Positions 53,223 to 63,700 of a stretch of 64,000 nt of DNA are shown here, one piece after another. Position 1 is the first letter of the stretch; each line of letters opens with the position of its first letter. Under the pieces are notes generated by a model. It did not search any database. It was not told the DNA's origin and saw only the letters and a program-made list of their open reading frames with translations. Origin of the DNA: Gemmatimonadota bacterium. Lineage in GTDB: Bacteria > Gemmatimonadota > Gemmatimonadetes > Gemmatimonadales > Gemmatimonadaceae. The position numbers and the translations under genes are program-made. Location: contig JAQBPX010000019.1 in assembly GCA_028287305.1 (NCBI GenBank), forward strand, positions 1-64,000, given 5' to 3'.

Positions 53223-55394
53223 ATGGGCAGTATGAAGTTCTGCGCCCTGGCCGTGGCCATGGCAGCTATTTACCCGGCCGCTCGCGCGGCCGACCCCGGC
53301 GACTCGCTGCTGGCGCAAACCGCAGCCGATCCGGCTACCACCCCCCCCGCACCAACACCGACGGGGGCCGCGACCCTGAAGACCGTCAGCGTGACGGCCA
53401 AGCGGCTCGACGCCGCGCGCAACGAGCTGTCGCCGGAAACGGGCAGCACGATTTACCGGTTCAGGCAGGACGACATCGACGCGCTTCCGCTGGGCAATTC
53501 CACGCCGCTCAACCAGGTCCTGCTGCAGGCGCCCGGGGCGGCGCAGGACTCGTTCGGGCAATTGCACCTGCGCGGCGATCACTCCAACCTCCAGTACCGC
53601 ATCAACGGCGTCCTGATCCCCGAGTCGATCTCCGGCTTCGGCCAGGCCCTGGACACGCGCTTCGCCAACCAGATCAACATCCTGACCGGCGCCCTGCCGG
53701 CGCAGTACGGATACCGCACGGCCGGCGTCATCGACATTCGGACCCAGGGCCGAGACGCGGGCGATGCGGGCAATACAGGGAGCATCAGCGTGATCGGCGG
53801 CAGCCGCGGTCACCGCGAGGTGAGCGGCGATGTCGGCGGCAGCGTGGCGGGTTGGGACTATTTCCTGACCGGCTCCTATCTGCACAACAACATCGGAATC
53901 GAGAGCCCGACGGCGGAGCGCAACGCGCTGCACGACACGACGAACCAGGCCAAGGGCTTCGGCCTGTTCTCCCGCGTGCTCGACGAGAAGAGCCGCGTGA
54001 GCATCATGTTCGGTGCGGCAGACAACCGGTTCCAGATTCCCAACGTGCCAGGGCAAAGCCCGAGCTTCATGCTGGACAACGCGCCGCCGGTCGACTCTGC
54101 GGCGCTCGACGCCCGCCAGCGCGAGAAGAACAGCTTCCAGATCCTCTCCTACCAGGCCAGCCCGACCGACAAGCTCGACTACCAGATCGCGTTGACGCAC
54201 CGCTACAGCGACGTGAACTACAAACCCGACCCGGTGGGCGACCTGGTTTTCAACGGCATCGCCGCGAACATCCTGCGCAAGAACGACGCGTTTGGCCTGC
54301 AGGGCGACATGAGTTACAAGCTCAACCCGCAGCACACACTGCGGGCCGGCGTTTTCATGCAGCGCGAGCGCTTCACGGTCGAGAACACCGCATCCGTATT
54401 CCCGGCGGACGACGACGGCAACCAGACCAGCGGGGTGCCCGTGACGATCGTGGACAACACCCGCCTGGCGGGCCGGCTGTTCGGCGTCTACCTGCAGGAC
54501 GAATGGAAGGTCACGCCGGCGCTCACGGTGAACTACGGCGCACGCTATGACCGCGTCAGCAGCGTCGTGAACGAGCAGCAATTGAGCCCGCGCCTGGGCC
54601 TGGTGTACGACCTCGGCCCCCGCACGCGGGTGCACGCGGGCTACGCGCGCTACTTCACGCCGCCGCCGACTGAGAAGATCGATACGACGTCGATCGCGAA
54701 ATTCCTGAACACCACCAATGCGCTGCCGTCCGACGCCAACACCGCCGTTTCCTCGGAACGGTCGCACTACTTCGACGTGGGCTTGTCGCACCAGGTCACG
54801 CCGGCGCTGACGCTGGGCATCGACGCCTACTACCGCAAGGTGAAGAACCTGCAGGACGAGGGCCAGTTCGGCAACGCGCTGATCTTCTCGGCCTTCAACT
54901 TCGAGCAGGGGCGCATCGGTGGCGTCGAGCTGTCGGCGTCGTACCGTGCCAAGGGCCTGTCCGCCTACGCGAACGTTTCGGTCTCGAAGGCCCGCGGCAG
55001 GGGCATCGCCACCGGCCAATTCAACTTCGACCAGGACGAGCTGGATTACATCGCCGCGAACTGGGTCCACCTGGACCATGAACAGATCGTTTCCGGATCG
55101 GCCGGGGTGTCATACCAGTGGGGGCCGACGAAGATCGGCGCCGACCTGCTGTTCGGCAGCGGGCTGCGCCGGGGCTTCGCCAATACCGAGCACCTGCCCG
55201 CCTACACGCAGGTGAACGCGAGCGTCGTGCGGACATTCGAGACCGGATCGCTCGGCAAGGTCGACGCGCGGCTGGCCGTCATCAACGTGTTCGACCACGT
55301 CTACCAGATCCGCGACGGCAGCGGCATCGGCGTGGGCGCGCCGCAGTTCGGCCCGCGGCGCGGAGTCTTGGTCGGCTTGACGAAGTATTTCTGA
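53223..55394 (+). CDS. TonB-dependent outer-membrane receptor
   Basis: A 723-residue receptor with a signal peptide (AIYPAARAAD), a plug domain (about 45-180: VSVTAKRLDAARNELSP, then LHLRGDHSNLQYRINGVLIPE) and a 22-strand barrel ending in the aromatic tail VGLTKYF. AGGAG sits before ATG 53223. The ligand is probably a metal complex, because neighbours are a His/Cys protein and a DUF3299/ABC set. No FecA-type signalling extension was seen. Confidence 0.92.
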   Translation: MGSMKFCALAVAMAAIYPAARAADPGDSLLAQTAADPATTPPAPTPTGAATLKTVSVTAKRLDAARNELSPETGSTIYRFRQDDIDALPLGNSTPLNQVLLQAPGAAQDSFGQLHLRGDHSNLQYRINGVLIPESISGFGQALDTRFANQINILTGALPAQYGYRTAGVIDIRTQGRDAGDAGNTGSISVIGGSRGHREVSGDVGGSVAGWDYFLTGSYLHNNIGIESPTAERNALHDTTNQAKGFGLFSRVLDEKSRVSIMFGAADNRFQIPNVPGQSPSFMLDNAPPVDSAALDARQREKNSFQILSYQASPTDKLDYQIALTHRYSDVNYKPDPVGDLVFNGIAANILRKNDAFGLQGDMSYKLNPQHTLRAGVFMQRERFTVENTASVFPADDDGNQTSGVPVTIVDNTRLAGRLFGVYLQDEWKVTPALTVNYGARYDRVSSVVNEQQLSPRLGLVYDLGPRTRVHAGYARYFTPPPTEKIDTTSIAKFLNTTNALPSDANTAVSSERSHYFDVGLSHQVTPALTLGIDAYYRKVKNLQDEGQFGNALIFSAFNFEQGRIGGVELSASYRAKGLSAYANVSVSKARGRGIATGQFNFDQDELDYIAANWVHLDHEQIVSGSAGVSYQWGPTKIGADLLFGSGLRRGFANTEHLPAYTQVNASVVRTFETGSLGKVDARLAVINVFDHVYQIRDGSGIGVGAPQFGPRRGVLVGLTKYF

Positions 55395-55415
55395 GCGGCG
55401 CGGTGCCCTGGCCCG

Positions 55416-55907
55416 CTACTTCACGCCCACCGCTTCGGTGATCCGGTAGTACAGGCCGTAGGGATCGTCGTTCAGCACGGCGAACTTGCCTTCCACCGTG
55501 ACCGCGTCCATCGTGTAGCGCACGGGTGTCCGGGTCTTCACCTCGACCATGCTCTCGGGACCGCCGGGCGTGCAAAACGCGCAGGTCAGCGGCACCGAGC
55601 TGAGCAGGAAGTGGCTCTGCTTCTCGCCGGGCTCCAGCGGCATCATGAAGCCCTGGACGCGCTGGGTCTTCTGGTTCAGCGCCAACTGCGCCTTGTCGAA
55701 AGCGGGCAGCAGGCGGTTGTTCTCGGCCCGGGTCTTGACGGCCGACAGCACCGTCCACGAAACCACGTCGCCGCGCTCGGCCAGCGGCGCGAACGGGCTG
55801 TTGGGGCTGTGCACGCCGGGGCCCGTGCCCAGCGGCACCGGTGAACTCAATTGCGCGCCCGCCGAAAAGGCGATCGCGGCAGCGAGCAAGGCAATTGCTC
55901 TCTTCAT
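55416..55907 (-). CDS. DUF3299 periplasmic protein
   Basis: A 163-residue protein with a signal peptide (AIAFSAGAQ) and the DUF3299 core: GFMMPLEPGEKQSHFLLSS, then PLTCAFCTPGGPE with a CxxC pair, and a final beta region. As I recall, the same family sits beside an ABC ATPase/FtsX-type permease in the zinc-responsive PA4063-PA4066 set of Pseudomonas aeruginosa. Here it follows the permease on the same strand by 35 bp. Exact role unknown; the CxxC could bind metal. Confidence 0.85.
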   Translation of the reverse strand: MKRAIALLAAAIAFSAGAQLSSPVPLGTGPGVHSPNSPFAPLAERGDVVSWTVLSAVKTRAENNRLLPAFDKAQLALNQKTQRVQGFMMPLEPGEKQSHFLLSSVPLTCAFCTPGGPESMVEVKTRTPVRYTMDAVTVEGKFAVLNDDPYGLYYRITEAVGVK

Positions 55908-55942
55908 GGCATGACCCCCGGGTGTTGCATCATTTTCCTCCC

Positions 55943-57181
55943 TCACCGTGCATTGAGCAACTGCGCCACGTCGATGCGATAGGCGGTTACCGAGGGAATC
56001 AGCGCGGCCAGAGTCGCCACGCCGACGGCGGCAACCGGGATCCACGCTTCGGCCGGAACCCAGATGCGCCCGCTGATGGGCAGCGAATGCTGCGCTTCGA
56101 GCATGTAGCCGACCAGTGCGGTGAGGCCGTGTCCCGCGGCCAGCCCCAGCACCGAAGCCAGCAAAGCGAGCCACAGGGCCTCGGACAGCAGCAGCGCCGC
56201 CACCTTGGTGGGCGTGGCACCGAGCATGCGCAGCATGGCCAGGTCCTCGCGGCGTTCGCGCACGGCGTTCCACAACGCGATGAAGACGCTCAGCGCGGCG
56301 GTGAACAGCAGTACGGCGCCGACGCCGCGCAGCACTTCCGAGCCGACGCCCAGCAGGCGCAGCAGGCGCGACACTTCCAGCGCCGGCGCCGCGGCCTGCA
56401 TGCGGGTGCTGCTGTTGACCCAGCGCGGCAACGTGGCCGCCGCCAGCGGGCTCTTGTAGGTGATCAGCGCCATGGTGATTTCGCGCGGCGGCTCCTGCGC
56501 CGCGTGGGCTTCATGCGTGTCGCCTGCCGCATCGGGCATCGGCGCGGCCACCGGCATCGGGGCTTTCTCGTGGACCTGCCAGACCGATTCGGTGGCCGTC
56601 AGGATCAGCCGGTCGGCCACGCAGCCGCAGGGCGCCAGCACGCCCTTGATGCGGTACAGGTTCTCGCCGTGGTCGTGCCCCCCGCCGCCGCCCAGGCCGT
56701 GGCTGCCCACGAAGGTGTCGCCCAGCACCATGCCGGTCGAGCGCGCCACCTGCGCACCCAGCACCGCCTCCATCGGCCGGACCCAGGCCTGCCCTTGCGC
56801 GAACGCCATCTTGTAGTGCTCAAGGTAGTCGACCGTGGTGCCGACGATGCGAAAGCCGCGAAATGTATCGCCCATGCTCAAGGGGATCAGCTGGGCCACC
56901 TGCGGGTGCTTGCGCAATTCCTGCGCGTCCTGCAGCGAGATGTTGCCCGGCGGCACGTCGATGTGGAACACGCCGGCCAGGATCAGTTGCATCGGGCTGC
57001 CCTTGGCGCCCACCACCAGGTCGATGCCGGCCAGGTCGCGCTGGAAGGCGCGGTCGATCTGCTCGCTGGCCAGCAGCACGAAGGTGATCGACGCCAGCCC
57101 CAGCGTGAGCATCAGCAGGTTGAGCAGCGCCTGCAGCGGGCGCGACCAGAGGTAGCGGAAAGCCAGCGCGACGGTCTTCAT
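55943..57181 (-). CDS. MacB/FtsX-type ABC transporter permease
   Basis: A 412-residue protein with one N-terminal helix, a large periplasmic domain (about 45-275) and three C-terminal helices with the FtsX pattern RREDLAMLRMLGATPTKV. The periplasmic part has a glycine-histidine loop GGGGGHDHGEN and a second HEAHAAQ stretch plus PCGC, suggestive of metal contact. It overlaps the ATPase gene by 4 bp and precedes the DUF3299 gene. Confidence 0.9.
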   Translation of the reverse strand: MKTVALAFRYLWSRPLQALLNLLMLTLGLASITFVLLASEQIDRAFQRDLAGIDLVVGAKGSPMQLILAGVFHIDVPPGNISLQDAQELRKHPQVAQLIPLSMGDTFRGFRIVGTTVDYLEHYKMAFAQGQAWVRPMEAVLGAQVARSTGMVLGDTFVGSHGLGGGGGHDHGENLYRIKGVLAPCGCVADRLILTATESVWQVHEKAPMPVAAPMPDAAGDTHEAHAAQEPPREITMALITYKSPLAAATLPRWVNSSTRMQAAAPALEVSRLLRLLGVGSEVLRGVGAVLLFTAALSVFIALWNAVRERREDLAMLRMLGATPTKVAALLLSEALWLALLASVLGLAAGHGLTALVGYMLEAQHSLPISGRIWVPAEAWIPVAAVGVATLAALIPSVTAYRIDVAQLLNAR

Positions 57182-57849
57182 GGCAGCGTGTCGCTCCACG
57201 CGGCCGCGGCGGCGCGCCCGATCTGGTACACGGTGGCCTTGGGCAAGGCCTTCTGCACGCGCCGGTCGTGCGTGGCGATCACCAGCGTGGCATTGCACTG
57301 GAACGCGCAGTTCTCCAGCAGCTTGAGACCCGTGAGCGCGGTCTCGTCGTCCAGGCTCGCCGTGGGCTCGTCGGCCAGGATCACCCGGGGCTCCATCAGG
57401 ATCGTGCGCGCCAGCGCGACGCGCTGCGCCTGTCCGCCCGACAACTGCGAAGGCCTGCGGCCCGCGAGTTCGGCGACGCCCAGCAGCCCCAGGGCGCGGG
57501 TCAGGGTGACGCGGTTTTCCGGCACGCCGGCGGCGTAGAAAGCCAGCGCGAGATTGCGCTCGACGGTGAGCGCGTCGCTCAGGTGCAGCTTTTGCGGAAG
57601 GAACCCGACGGTGCGCGCGCGCCAGGCATCGCGGGCGCCGCGCGACAGCCGCGACAGCGGCTGGCCGGCGATGACGATCTCGCCCGCCTTCGGTGTGAGC
57701 ATGCCGGCGGCCAGTGCCAGCCAGGTCGACTTGCCGGCGCCGGAGTTCCCGCGCAGCAACAAGGTCCCGCCTTGGCGGACGTCGACGTCGTCGAAGGACA
57801 GTGTGGGACCGGAGGGATATTCATAGCGCAGCGCGCGGGTCTCGATCAT
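57178..57849 (-). CDS. LolD/MacB-type ABC transporter ATPase
   Basis: A 223-residue ATPase. Walker A is LRGNSGAGKSTWL, Q-loop GFLPQKLHLSD, signature SQLSGGQAQRVALART, Walker B MEPRVILADEPTASLD and switch His in VIATHDRRV. It powers the FtsX-type permease encoded downstream with a 4-bp overlap. Together with DUF3299 and the TonB receptor it may form a periplasmic/outer-membrane metal-handling set. Confidence 0.93.
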   Translation of the reverse strand: MIETRALRYEYPSGPTLSFDDVDVRQGGTLLLRGNSGAGKSTWLALAAGMLTPKAGEIVIAGQPLSRLSRGARDAWRARTVGFLPQKLHLSDALTVERNLALAFYAAGVPENRVTLTRALGLLGVAELAGRRPSQLSGGQAQRVALARTILMEPRVILADEPTASLDDETALTGLKLLENCAFQCNATLVIATHDRRVQKALPKATVYQIGRAAAAAWSDTLP

Positions 57850-57871
57850 CGGTCCTTGGGTTCCTTGTCCG

Positions 57872-58414
57872 TCACGCCTTCACGAGTTCCGAGAACGTCT
57901 TGCGGAACTTGGCCACCTTGGGGCCGGCCACCGCGACGCAATAGCCCTGGTTGGGGTTCTTCTCGAAAAAGTCCTGGTGGTATTCCTCGGCCGGCCAGTA
58001 GTTGGAGAGCGGCAGCACCTCGGTCACGACCGGCTTGCCGAACAGTTTGTCCTGGTTCATCTGGCGGATCGTCTCGTCGGCCACCTGCTTTTGTTCCGGC
58101 GTCGTGTAGTAGATGCCGCTGCGGTACTGCGTGCCACTGTCGTTGCCCTGACGGTTCAGCGTGGTCGCATCGTGGATCACGAAAAAGATTTCCAGGATCT
58201 GCCGCGTCGTGATCTGCGCCGGGTCATAGGTCAGCTTGACCACTTCGTTGTGGCCGGTGGTGCCGGTGCACACGTCTTCGTAGCTGGGCCGCTCGGCCTT
58301 GCCATTGCTGTAGCCGGACTCCACATCGGTGATGCCGCGCACCTTCACATAGACAGCTTCGGTACACCAGAAACAGCCGCCGCCCAGCACCAGGGTTTGA
58401 TTGGATGAGGACAT
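57872..58414 (-). CDS. msrA: peptide methionine (S)-S-oxide reductase
   Basis: A 180-residue MsrA that repairs oxidised methionine. The catalytic motif is GGGCFWCTEAVY, and family blocks RPSYEDVCTGTTGHNEVVKL and AEEYHQDFF are intact; the C-terminus lacks extra resolving Cys pairs except in NQGYCV. It is on the same strand as the ABC genes, 22 bp upstream. Confidence 0.96.
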   Translation of the reverse strand: MSSSNQTLVLGGGCFWCTEAVYVKVRGITDVESGYSNGKAERPSYEDVCTGTTGHNEVVKLTYDPAQITTRQILEIFFVIHDATTLNRQGNDSGTQYRSGIYYTTPEQKQVADETIRQMNQDKLFGKPVVTEVLPLSNYWPAEEYHQDFFEKNPNQGYCVAVAGPKVAKFRKTFSELVKA

Positions 58415-58494
58415 GTCTTATCTCCAGGCAAAGGCTGTGAGTCGCGGCAAAGGGCGCCATCTTACGCTGCGCCGGCGGGCGCCTGGGCCCGCGT

Positions 58495-58776
58495 TCAGGA
58501 ACGGTCGCGCGACTTGCTCTTGCCGGCGCGCATCGGCCCGACGGAATGGCGCAGCAGCTTCAGGATCAGCAGCATGACGACGGCGCCGGCAATGGCATAG
58601 GCCAGCGAGCCCACGCTGAAGACCTTGTCGTTGGTGACGCCCTTGTTGATCATCGAGACGACGAAATCGCCGCCGATGAAGGCGCCGAAGACGCCGACCA
58701 GGACGCTCTCGATCAGGGCGACGCGGCCCTCGCTGCTCGACATCAGCGCGGCCAGCCAGCCGATGAGGCCGCCCAC
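58495..58776 (-). CDS. GlsB/YeaQ/YmgE-family membrane protein
   Basis: A small protein of about 93 residues with three helices and the family N-terminal pattern VGGLIGWLAALM, then LVGVFGAFIGGDFV and a late helix. GlsB-type proteins are stress-linked membrane proteins of unclear function. The annotated GTG start (58774-58776) has no ribosome site and falls inside the first family motif. In-frame upstream sequence INSYIWCA fits the family and would begin at ATC 58798-58800, preceded by AGGGAG; see findings. Confidence 0.75.
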   Translation of the reverse strand: MGGLIGWLAALMSSSEGRVALIESVLVGVFGAFIGGDFVVSMINKGVTNDKVFSVGSLAYAIAGAVVMLLILKLLRHSVGPMRAGKSKSRDRS

Positions 58777-58954
58777 TGCACACCAGATATATGAATTGAT
58801 ACCGTACTCCCTGACGCAATCACTGCCCCATCATGTTCTCTTTCCAGCCGCGTGCGGCCCTGCGCCGCCTTTACCCCTGATTTACCTTGAAAAACAGCCA
58901 CTTGGGCGCCCTACCGGTGGCTCAACGGTTGACGGCTGGGAGCCCGAAAGTTAC

Positions 58955-58978
58955 ATTACTAACCAGTCAGTCATTAAT
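58955..58978. promoter_or_regulatory. putative TetR operator upstream of efflux operon
   Basis: An AT-rich imperfect dyad, ATTACTAACCAG/TCAGTCATTAAT, matching 7 of 12 positions between arms, lies 8 bp upstream of the TetR start. The core AACCAGTCAGTCATT resembles sites often seen before tetR-RND operons. It also lies about 155 bp from the divergent GlsB-like gene. Confidence 0.45.
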
Positions 58979-58985
58979 TTAATCC

Positions 58986-59651
58986 ATGTCGCTTTCCAAA
59001 TTGATCGGGGTGCGCACCGACGAAGTGCAGGCCAAGCGCGAGCGGCGCAAGGAGGCGCGGCCGGGCGAACTGCTCGACGCGGCGCTCGACCTTTTCGTCG
59101 AAAAGGGCTTCGCCGCGACGCGCGCCGAGGAAGTGGCCGCTCGCGCAGGCGTGTCCAAGGGCACCTTGTTCCTCTATTTCCCGAGCAAGGAAGAACTGTT
59201 CAAGGCCGTCGTGCGGGAGAACATTTCCGGCCGTTTCAAGGAATGGAACGAGGAGTTCCAGGCTTTCGAGGGCACGACGGCCGAAATGGTGCGCGCCTGC
59301 ATGACGATCTGGTGGGAACGGGTGGGCGCCACCAAGGCTTCCGGCATCACCAAATTGATCATCAGCGAGGCGCGCAACTTCCCCGATATCGCGGCCTTCT
59401 ACCAGCAGGAAGTGATCGCACCCGGCCAGGACCTGGTGCGCCGCATCCTGAAGCGCGGGATGGATCGCGGCGAGTTCCGGGTGCTGGACCTCGACTATGC
59501 GACCTTCAGCATCACGGCGCCGATGGTGTTCCTGATCATGATGAAGCACTCGCTGGGCGCGTGCATCCCGCAGGACTATCCGCTGGACCCGCAGCGCTAC
59601 ATCGCCTCGCAGGTGGACTTGCTGCTCGACGGCTTGCAGGTGCGCAAATGA
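58986..59651 (+). CDS. TetR/AcrR-family regulator of RND efflux operon
   Basis: A 221-residue repressor. The N-terminal helix-turn-helix is [20 protein letters not shown], then [23 protein letters not shown], at about 29-72, and the C-terminal ligand-binding helices follow. Its stop overlaps the membrane-fusion gene by 4 bp (ATGA), so it is the first gene of the efflux operon and probably autoregulates through the AT-rich dyad just upstream. Confidence 0.92.
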   Translation: MSLSKLIGVRTDEVQAKRERRKEARPGELLDAALDLFVEKGFAATRAEEVAARAGVSKGTLFLYFPSKEELFKAVVRENISGRFKEWNEEFQAFEGTTAEMVRACMTIWWERVGATKASGITKLIISEARNFPDIAAFYQQEVIAPGQDLVRRILKRGMDRGEFRVLDLDYATFSITAPMVFLIMMKHSLGACIPQDYPLDPQRYIASQVDLLLDGLQVRK

Positions 59652-60784
59652 CGAGGCGTCACTACAAGTGGATCGCCCTGGGCCTGGTCGCGCTGCTGAT
59701 CGTGTTCAGCGTGGTGCGGGCGCTGTCGGCCCGCAAGGCCCAGCAGGAAGCCGTGCAGGAGGCCAGCGTGGCCAAGGCGCAGTCCGTGGTGGAACTGGCC
59801 GCCAGCGACGTGGTGAAGGCGCAGGTGCGCGACCTGGCGCAGGGCCTGCCGATCTCCGGTTCGCTCAAGGCGGTGAATTCCGCCGTCGTGAAAGCCCGTG
59901 CCGCCGGCGAAGTGCAAGGGCTCACGGTGCGCGAAGGCGACATCGTCAAGGCCGGGCAGGTGCTTGCCCGCGTCGATGCGACCGAGTACGGCCACCGGGT
60001 CAAGCAGGCGCAGGAGCAGGCCGACTCGGCCAAGGCGCAGATCGACATCGCGCAGCGCCAATGGGACAACAACAAGGCGCTGGTCGACCAGGGCTTCATT
60101 TCCAAGACCGCGCTGGATACCTCGCTGAACAACCTTGCCGCGGCCCAGTCCAACCACAAGGCGGCGCTGGCCGCGGTCGACATGGCGCGCAAGACCCTGG
60201 ACGACACCGTGCTGCGCTCGCCGATCGCCGGCGTGGTGGCGCAGCGGCTGGTCCAGCCCGGCGAGCGCGTGAGCATCGACGCCCGCGTCGTCGAGGTGGT
60301 GGACTTGAGCCGGCTGGAGCTCGAGGCCACGCTCAGCGCCGGCGATTCGATCGACGTGCGCGTCGGCCAGGAAGCCGCGCTGCAGATCGAAGGCAGCAAC
60401 CGGCCGGTGCAGGCCAGGGTGGTGCGCATCAATCCCAGCGCGCAAGCCGGCAGCCGCAGCGTGCTGGCCTACCTCACCATCGCCGACGCGAGCGGCTTGC
60501 GCCAGGGCCTGTTCGCCCAGGGCACGCTGGGGACCGGGCGCGCCTCGGCGCTGGCCGTGCCGCTGTCGGCGGTGCGCACCGACAAGCCTGCTCCTTATGT
60601 GCAAGTGGTGGAGAACAACCAGGTGGCGCACAAGGGTGTGGAAACCGGTGCGCGCGGCGAATCGGACAAGGAACTGATGATCGCCGTCAAGGGCCTGGCG
60701 CCCGGCGCCGTCGTGATCAAGGGCAACGTCGGCTCGCTGCGCGAGGGCACAGCCGTGCGATTCACCAAGCCTCCGAGCCCGTAG
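59648..60784 (+). CDS. RND efflux periplasmic adaptor (membrane fusion protein)
   Basis: A 378-residue HlyD-type adaptor with one N-terminal signal-anchor helix (about 7-24). It has a lipoyl half-motif [28 protein letters not shown], a coiled-coil hairpin (about 120-190, [20 protein letters not shown]), the second lipoyl half [20 protein letters not shown] and beta-barrel domains. It links the inner-membrane pump to an outer-membrane channel. No TolC-like gene is in the window. The pump gene starts 6 bp downstream. Confidence 0.93.
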   Translation: MTRRHYKWIALGLVALLIVFSVVRALSARKAQQEAVQEASVAKAQSVVELAASDVVKAQVRDLAQGLPISGSLKAVNSAVVKARAAGEVQGLTVREGDIVKAGQVLARVDATEYGHRVKQAQEQADSAKAQIDIAQRQWDNNKALVDQGFISKTALDTSLNNLAAAQSNHKAALAAVDMARKTLDDTVLRSPIAGVVAQRLVQPGERVSIDARVVEVVDLSRLELEATLSAGDSIDVRVGQEAALQIEGSNRPVQARVVRINPSAQAGSRSVLAYLTIADASGLRQGLFAQGTLGTGRASALAVPLSAVRTDKPAPYVQVVENNQVAHKGVETGARGESDKELMIAVKGLAPGAVVIKGNVGSLREGTAVRFTKPPSP

Positions 60785-60790
60785 CCGCGT

Positions 60791-63700
60791 ATGTGGTTCA
60801 CCCGCATCAGCCTGAAGAACCCGGTCTTCGCGACCATGGTGATGCTCGCCATCGTGGTGCTGGGCCTGTTCTCCTACCAGCGGCTGAAGGTCGACCAGTT
60901 CCCAAACATCGACTTCCCGGTCGTCGTGGTGACGGCGGAATACCCGGGCGCGTCGCCCGAGATCGTCGAGAGCGAAGTCACCAAGAAGATCGAGGAAGGC
61001 GTCAACTCGATCGCCGGCATCAACGCCCTCACCTCGCGCAGCTACGAGAGCCAGTCGGTCGTCATCATCGAGTTCCAGTTGCACATCGACGGGCGCAAGG
61101 CGGCCGAGGACGTGCGCGAAAAGATCGCTTCGATCCGGCCGCTGTTCCGCACCGAAGTGAAGGAGCCGCGGGTGCTGCGCTTCGACCCGTCCGCGCGGGC
61201 GATCTGGTCGCTGGCGGTGTTGCCCGACTCGGGCAAGGGCACCGCCATGACGTCGGTGGAGCTGACCAACTGGGCCGACCAGGTACTGAAGAAGCGCCTG
61301 GAGAACGTGCGCGGCGTCGGCTCGGTCACGCTGGTGGGCGGCACCAAGCGCGAGATCAACGTCTACCTGAACCCGGCCGCGATGGAATCGCTGGGCATCA
61401 CGGCCGACCAGGTGGTGGCTGCCGTGCGCAACGAGAACCAGGACCTGCCGGTCGGCGCGATCCGTTCGCTGGCGCAGGAGCGGGTGGTGCAGATCGACGC
61501 GCGGATGCAGCGGCCCGAGGACTTCGGCAAGATCATCGTGGCGAGAAAGAACGGAGCGGCGGTGCGTGTCGACCAGGTGGCCCGCATCTCCGACGGCGCG
61601 CAGGAGATCGACAGCCTGGCGCTCTACAACGGCCAGCGCACGCTGTTGCTGACGGTGCAGAAATCGCAGGACGAGAACACCATCGAAGTGGTCGACGGCC
61701 TGAAGAAGACCGCCGCCGAAATGACGGCGCAATTGCCGCCCGGTGTGCGGCTGGAGCAGATCACCGACGGCGCGCGCCCGATCCGCGTGTCGGTGGAAAA
61801 CGTTCGCCGCACGCTGATCGAAGGGGCGCTGCTGACGGTGCTGATCGTGTTCCTGTTCCTCAATTCGTGGCGCAGCACGGTGATCACCGGCCTGACGCTG
61901 CCGATCTCCATCATCGGCACCTTCCTCTTCATGAACATGTTCGGCTTCACCATCAACATGGTGACGCTGATGGCGCTGTCGCTGTGCGTCGGCCTGCTGA
62001 TCGACGACGCGATCGTGGTGCGCGAGAACATCGTGCGGCACCTGGAGATGGGAAAGGATCACTTCGCCGCGGCCCGCGAGGGCACCGACGAGATCGGGCT
62101 GGCGGTGATGGCGACGAGCTTCGCGGTGATCGCCGTGTTCTTTCCCGTGGCCTTCATGGGCGGGATGATCGGCAAGATCTTCTTCCAGTTCGGCGTGACC
62201 GTCGCCTTCGCGGTACTCGTGTCGCTGTTCGTGTCGTTCACGCTCGACCCGATGCTCTCGAGCATCTGGATGGACCCGGAGGTCGAGCATGCGAGCGGCC
62301 CCGAGGGCGAGGCGCGCATCGCGGAGCAGCGCAAGCGCGCGAACCCGGTGCGTCGCGTGGCGTTCGCGTTCAACGACTGGTTCGAGCGCGTCGCGGACCG
62401 CTATCCCGGCTGGCTCACGTGGGCCCTCTCGCATCGCCTGGTCATGCTGGCGATGGCCGCGTCCACCGTGGTCGCGAGCTTCATCATCCTCCCGCGGCTC
62501 GGGTTCACGTGGATGCCCGACGTGAATGGCGACGAGTTCAACGTGGGCTACAAGACGCCACCGGGCTCGCGCCTGGAGTACACGCTCCAGAAGGGCCGCG
62601 ACATCGTGGCGATGCTGCAGAAGCAGCCCGAGACGGACTTCACCTACCTCACGGTGGGCGGCGGGTTTCGCGGCACGCCGAACAACGGCCAGATCTTCGT
62701 GCGGCTCAAGCACGACCGGAAGAAGTCGCTGTTCGAGATCCAGGGGGAGCTGCGCGGCAAGCTGCGCGCGATCCCCGGCATCAAGCCGGCCATCACTGGG
62801 CAACAGTCCATCTTCGGCGGGCGTGGGCAGCCCATCCGCGTGAACGTGCAGGGGCCGGAGCTCTCGCGACTGAAGATCGCCGCCGCCCGGGTGCTCGAGG
62901 TCATGAAGGACGTCCCGGGCATCGCCGAGCCGAACTCCACCGACGAGGGCGACATCCCCGGGCTCGACGTGCAGGTGGACCGTGCCGAGGCGTGGCGCGC
63001 CGGGCTGGGCGTGGGCGCCGTGGCGGCCACGCTGCAGCCATTGTTCGCGGGCCAGCGCGCCACCACGTGGGAGGACGCGCAGGGATTCAACCACGACGTC
63101 GTGGTGGTCTTTCCCGATTCGCTCCGGACCTCGGCGGCCGACGTCGCGCAGCTCCCGGTGGCCAGCACCTCGGTGGGCGCGAACGGCATGACCACCATGG
63201 TGCCGCTCTCGCAGGTGGCCGACGTGCGCGCCGGCGTGGGGCCGCAGCAGATCGAGCGGCGACAGCTCGAGCAGCAGGTGCAGATCTCCGCCGGCGTGCT
63301 GCCGAACTACGCAATGGGCGACGTGGCGGCGAACGTCGAAAAGGCGATCGACGCGATGGGGCTGCCGCCGGGCTATCACGCCGTGTTCGGCGGCGACGTG
63401 CAGAACCTCAACGAGACCAAGGGCTACGTTCTGGAGGCCCTGATGCTCGCCGTGGTGTTCATCTACCTGATCCTGGCGTCGCTCTTCGGCTCCTTCCTGC
63501 AGCCGCTGGCCATCATGCTCGCGCTGCCGCTCAGCTTCATCGGCGTGGCGCTCGCCCTGCTCATCACGAAGGGCAACATGAACGTGATGACGATGATCGG
63601 CATCATCATGCTCATGGGCCTCGTGACCAAGAACGGGATCCTGCTGGTGGACTTCGCCAACCAGCGCCGGGAGCTGGGCGACGATCGCGAGCATGCGCTG

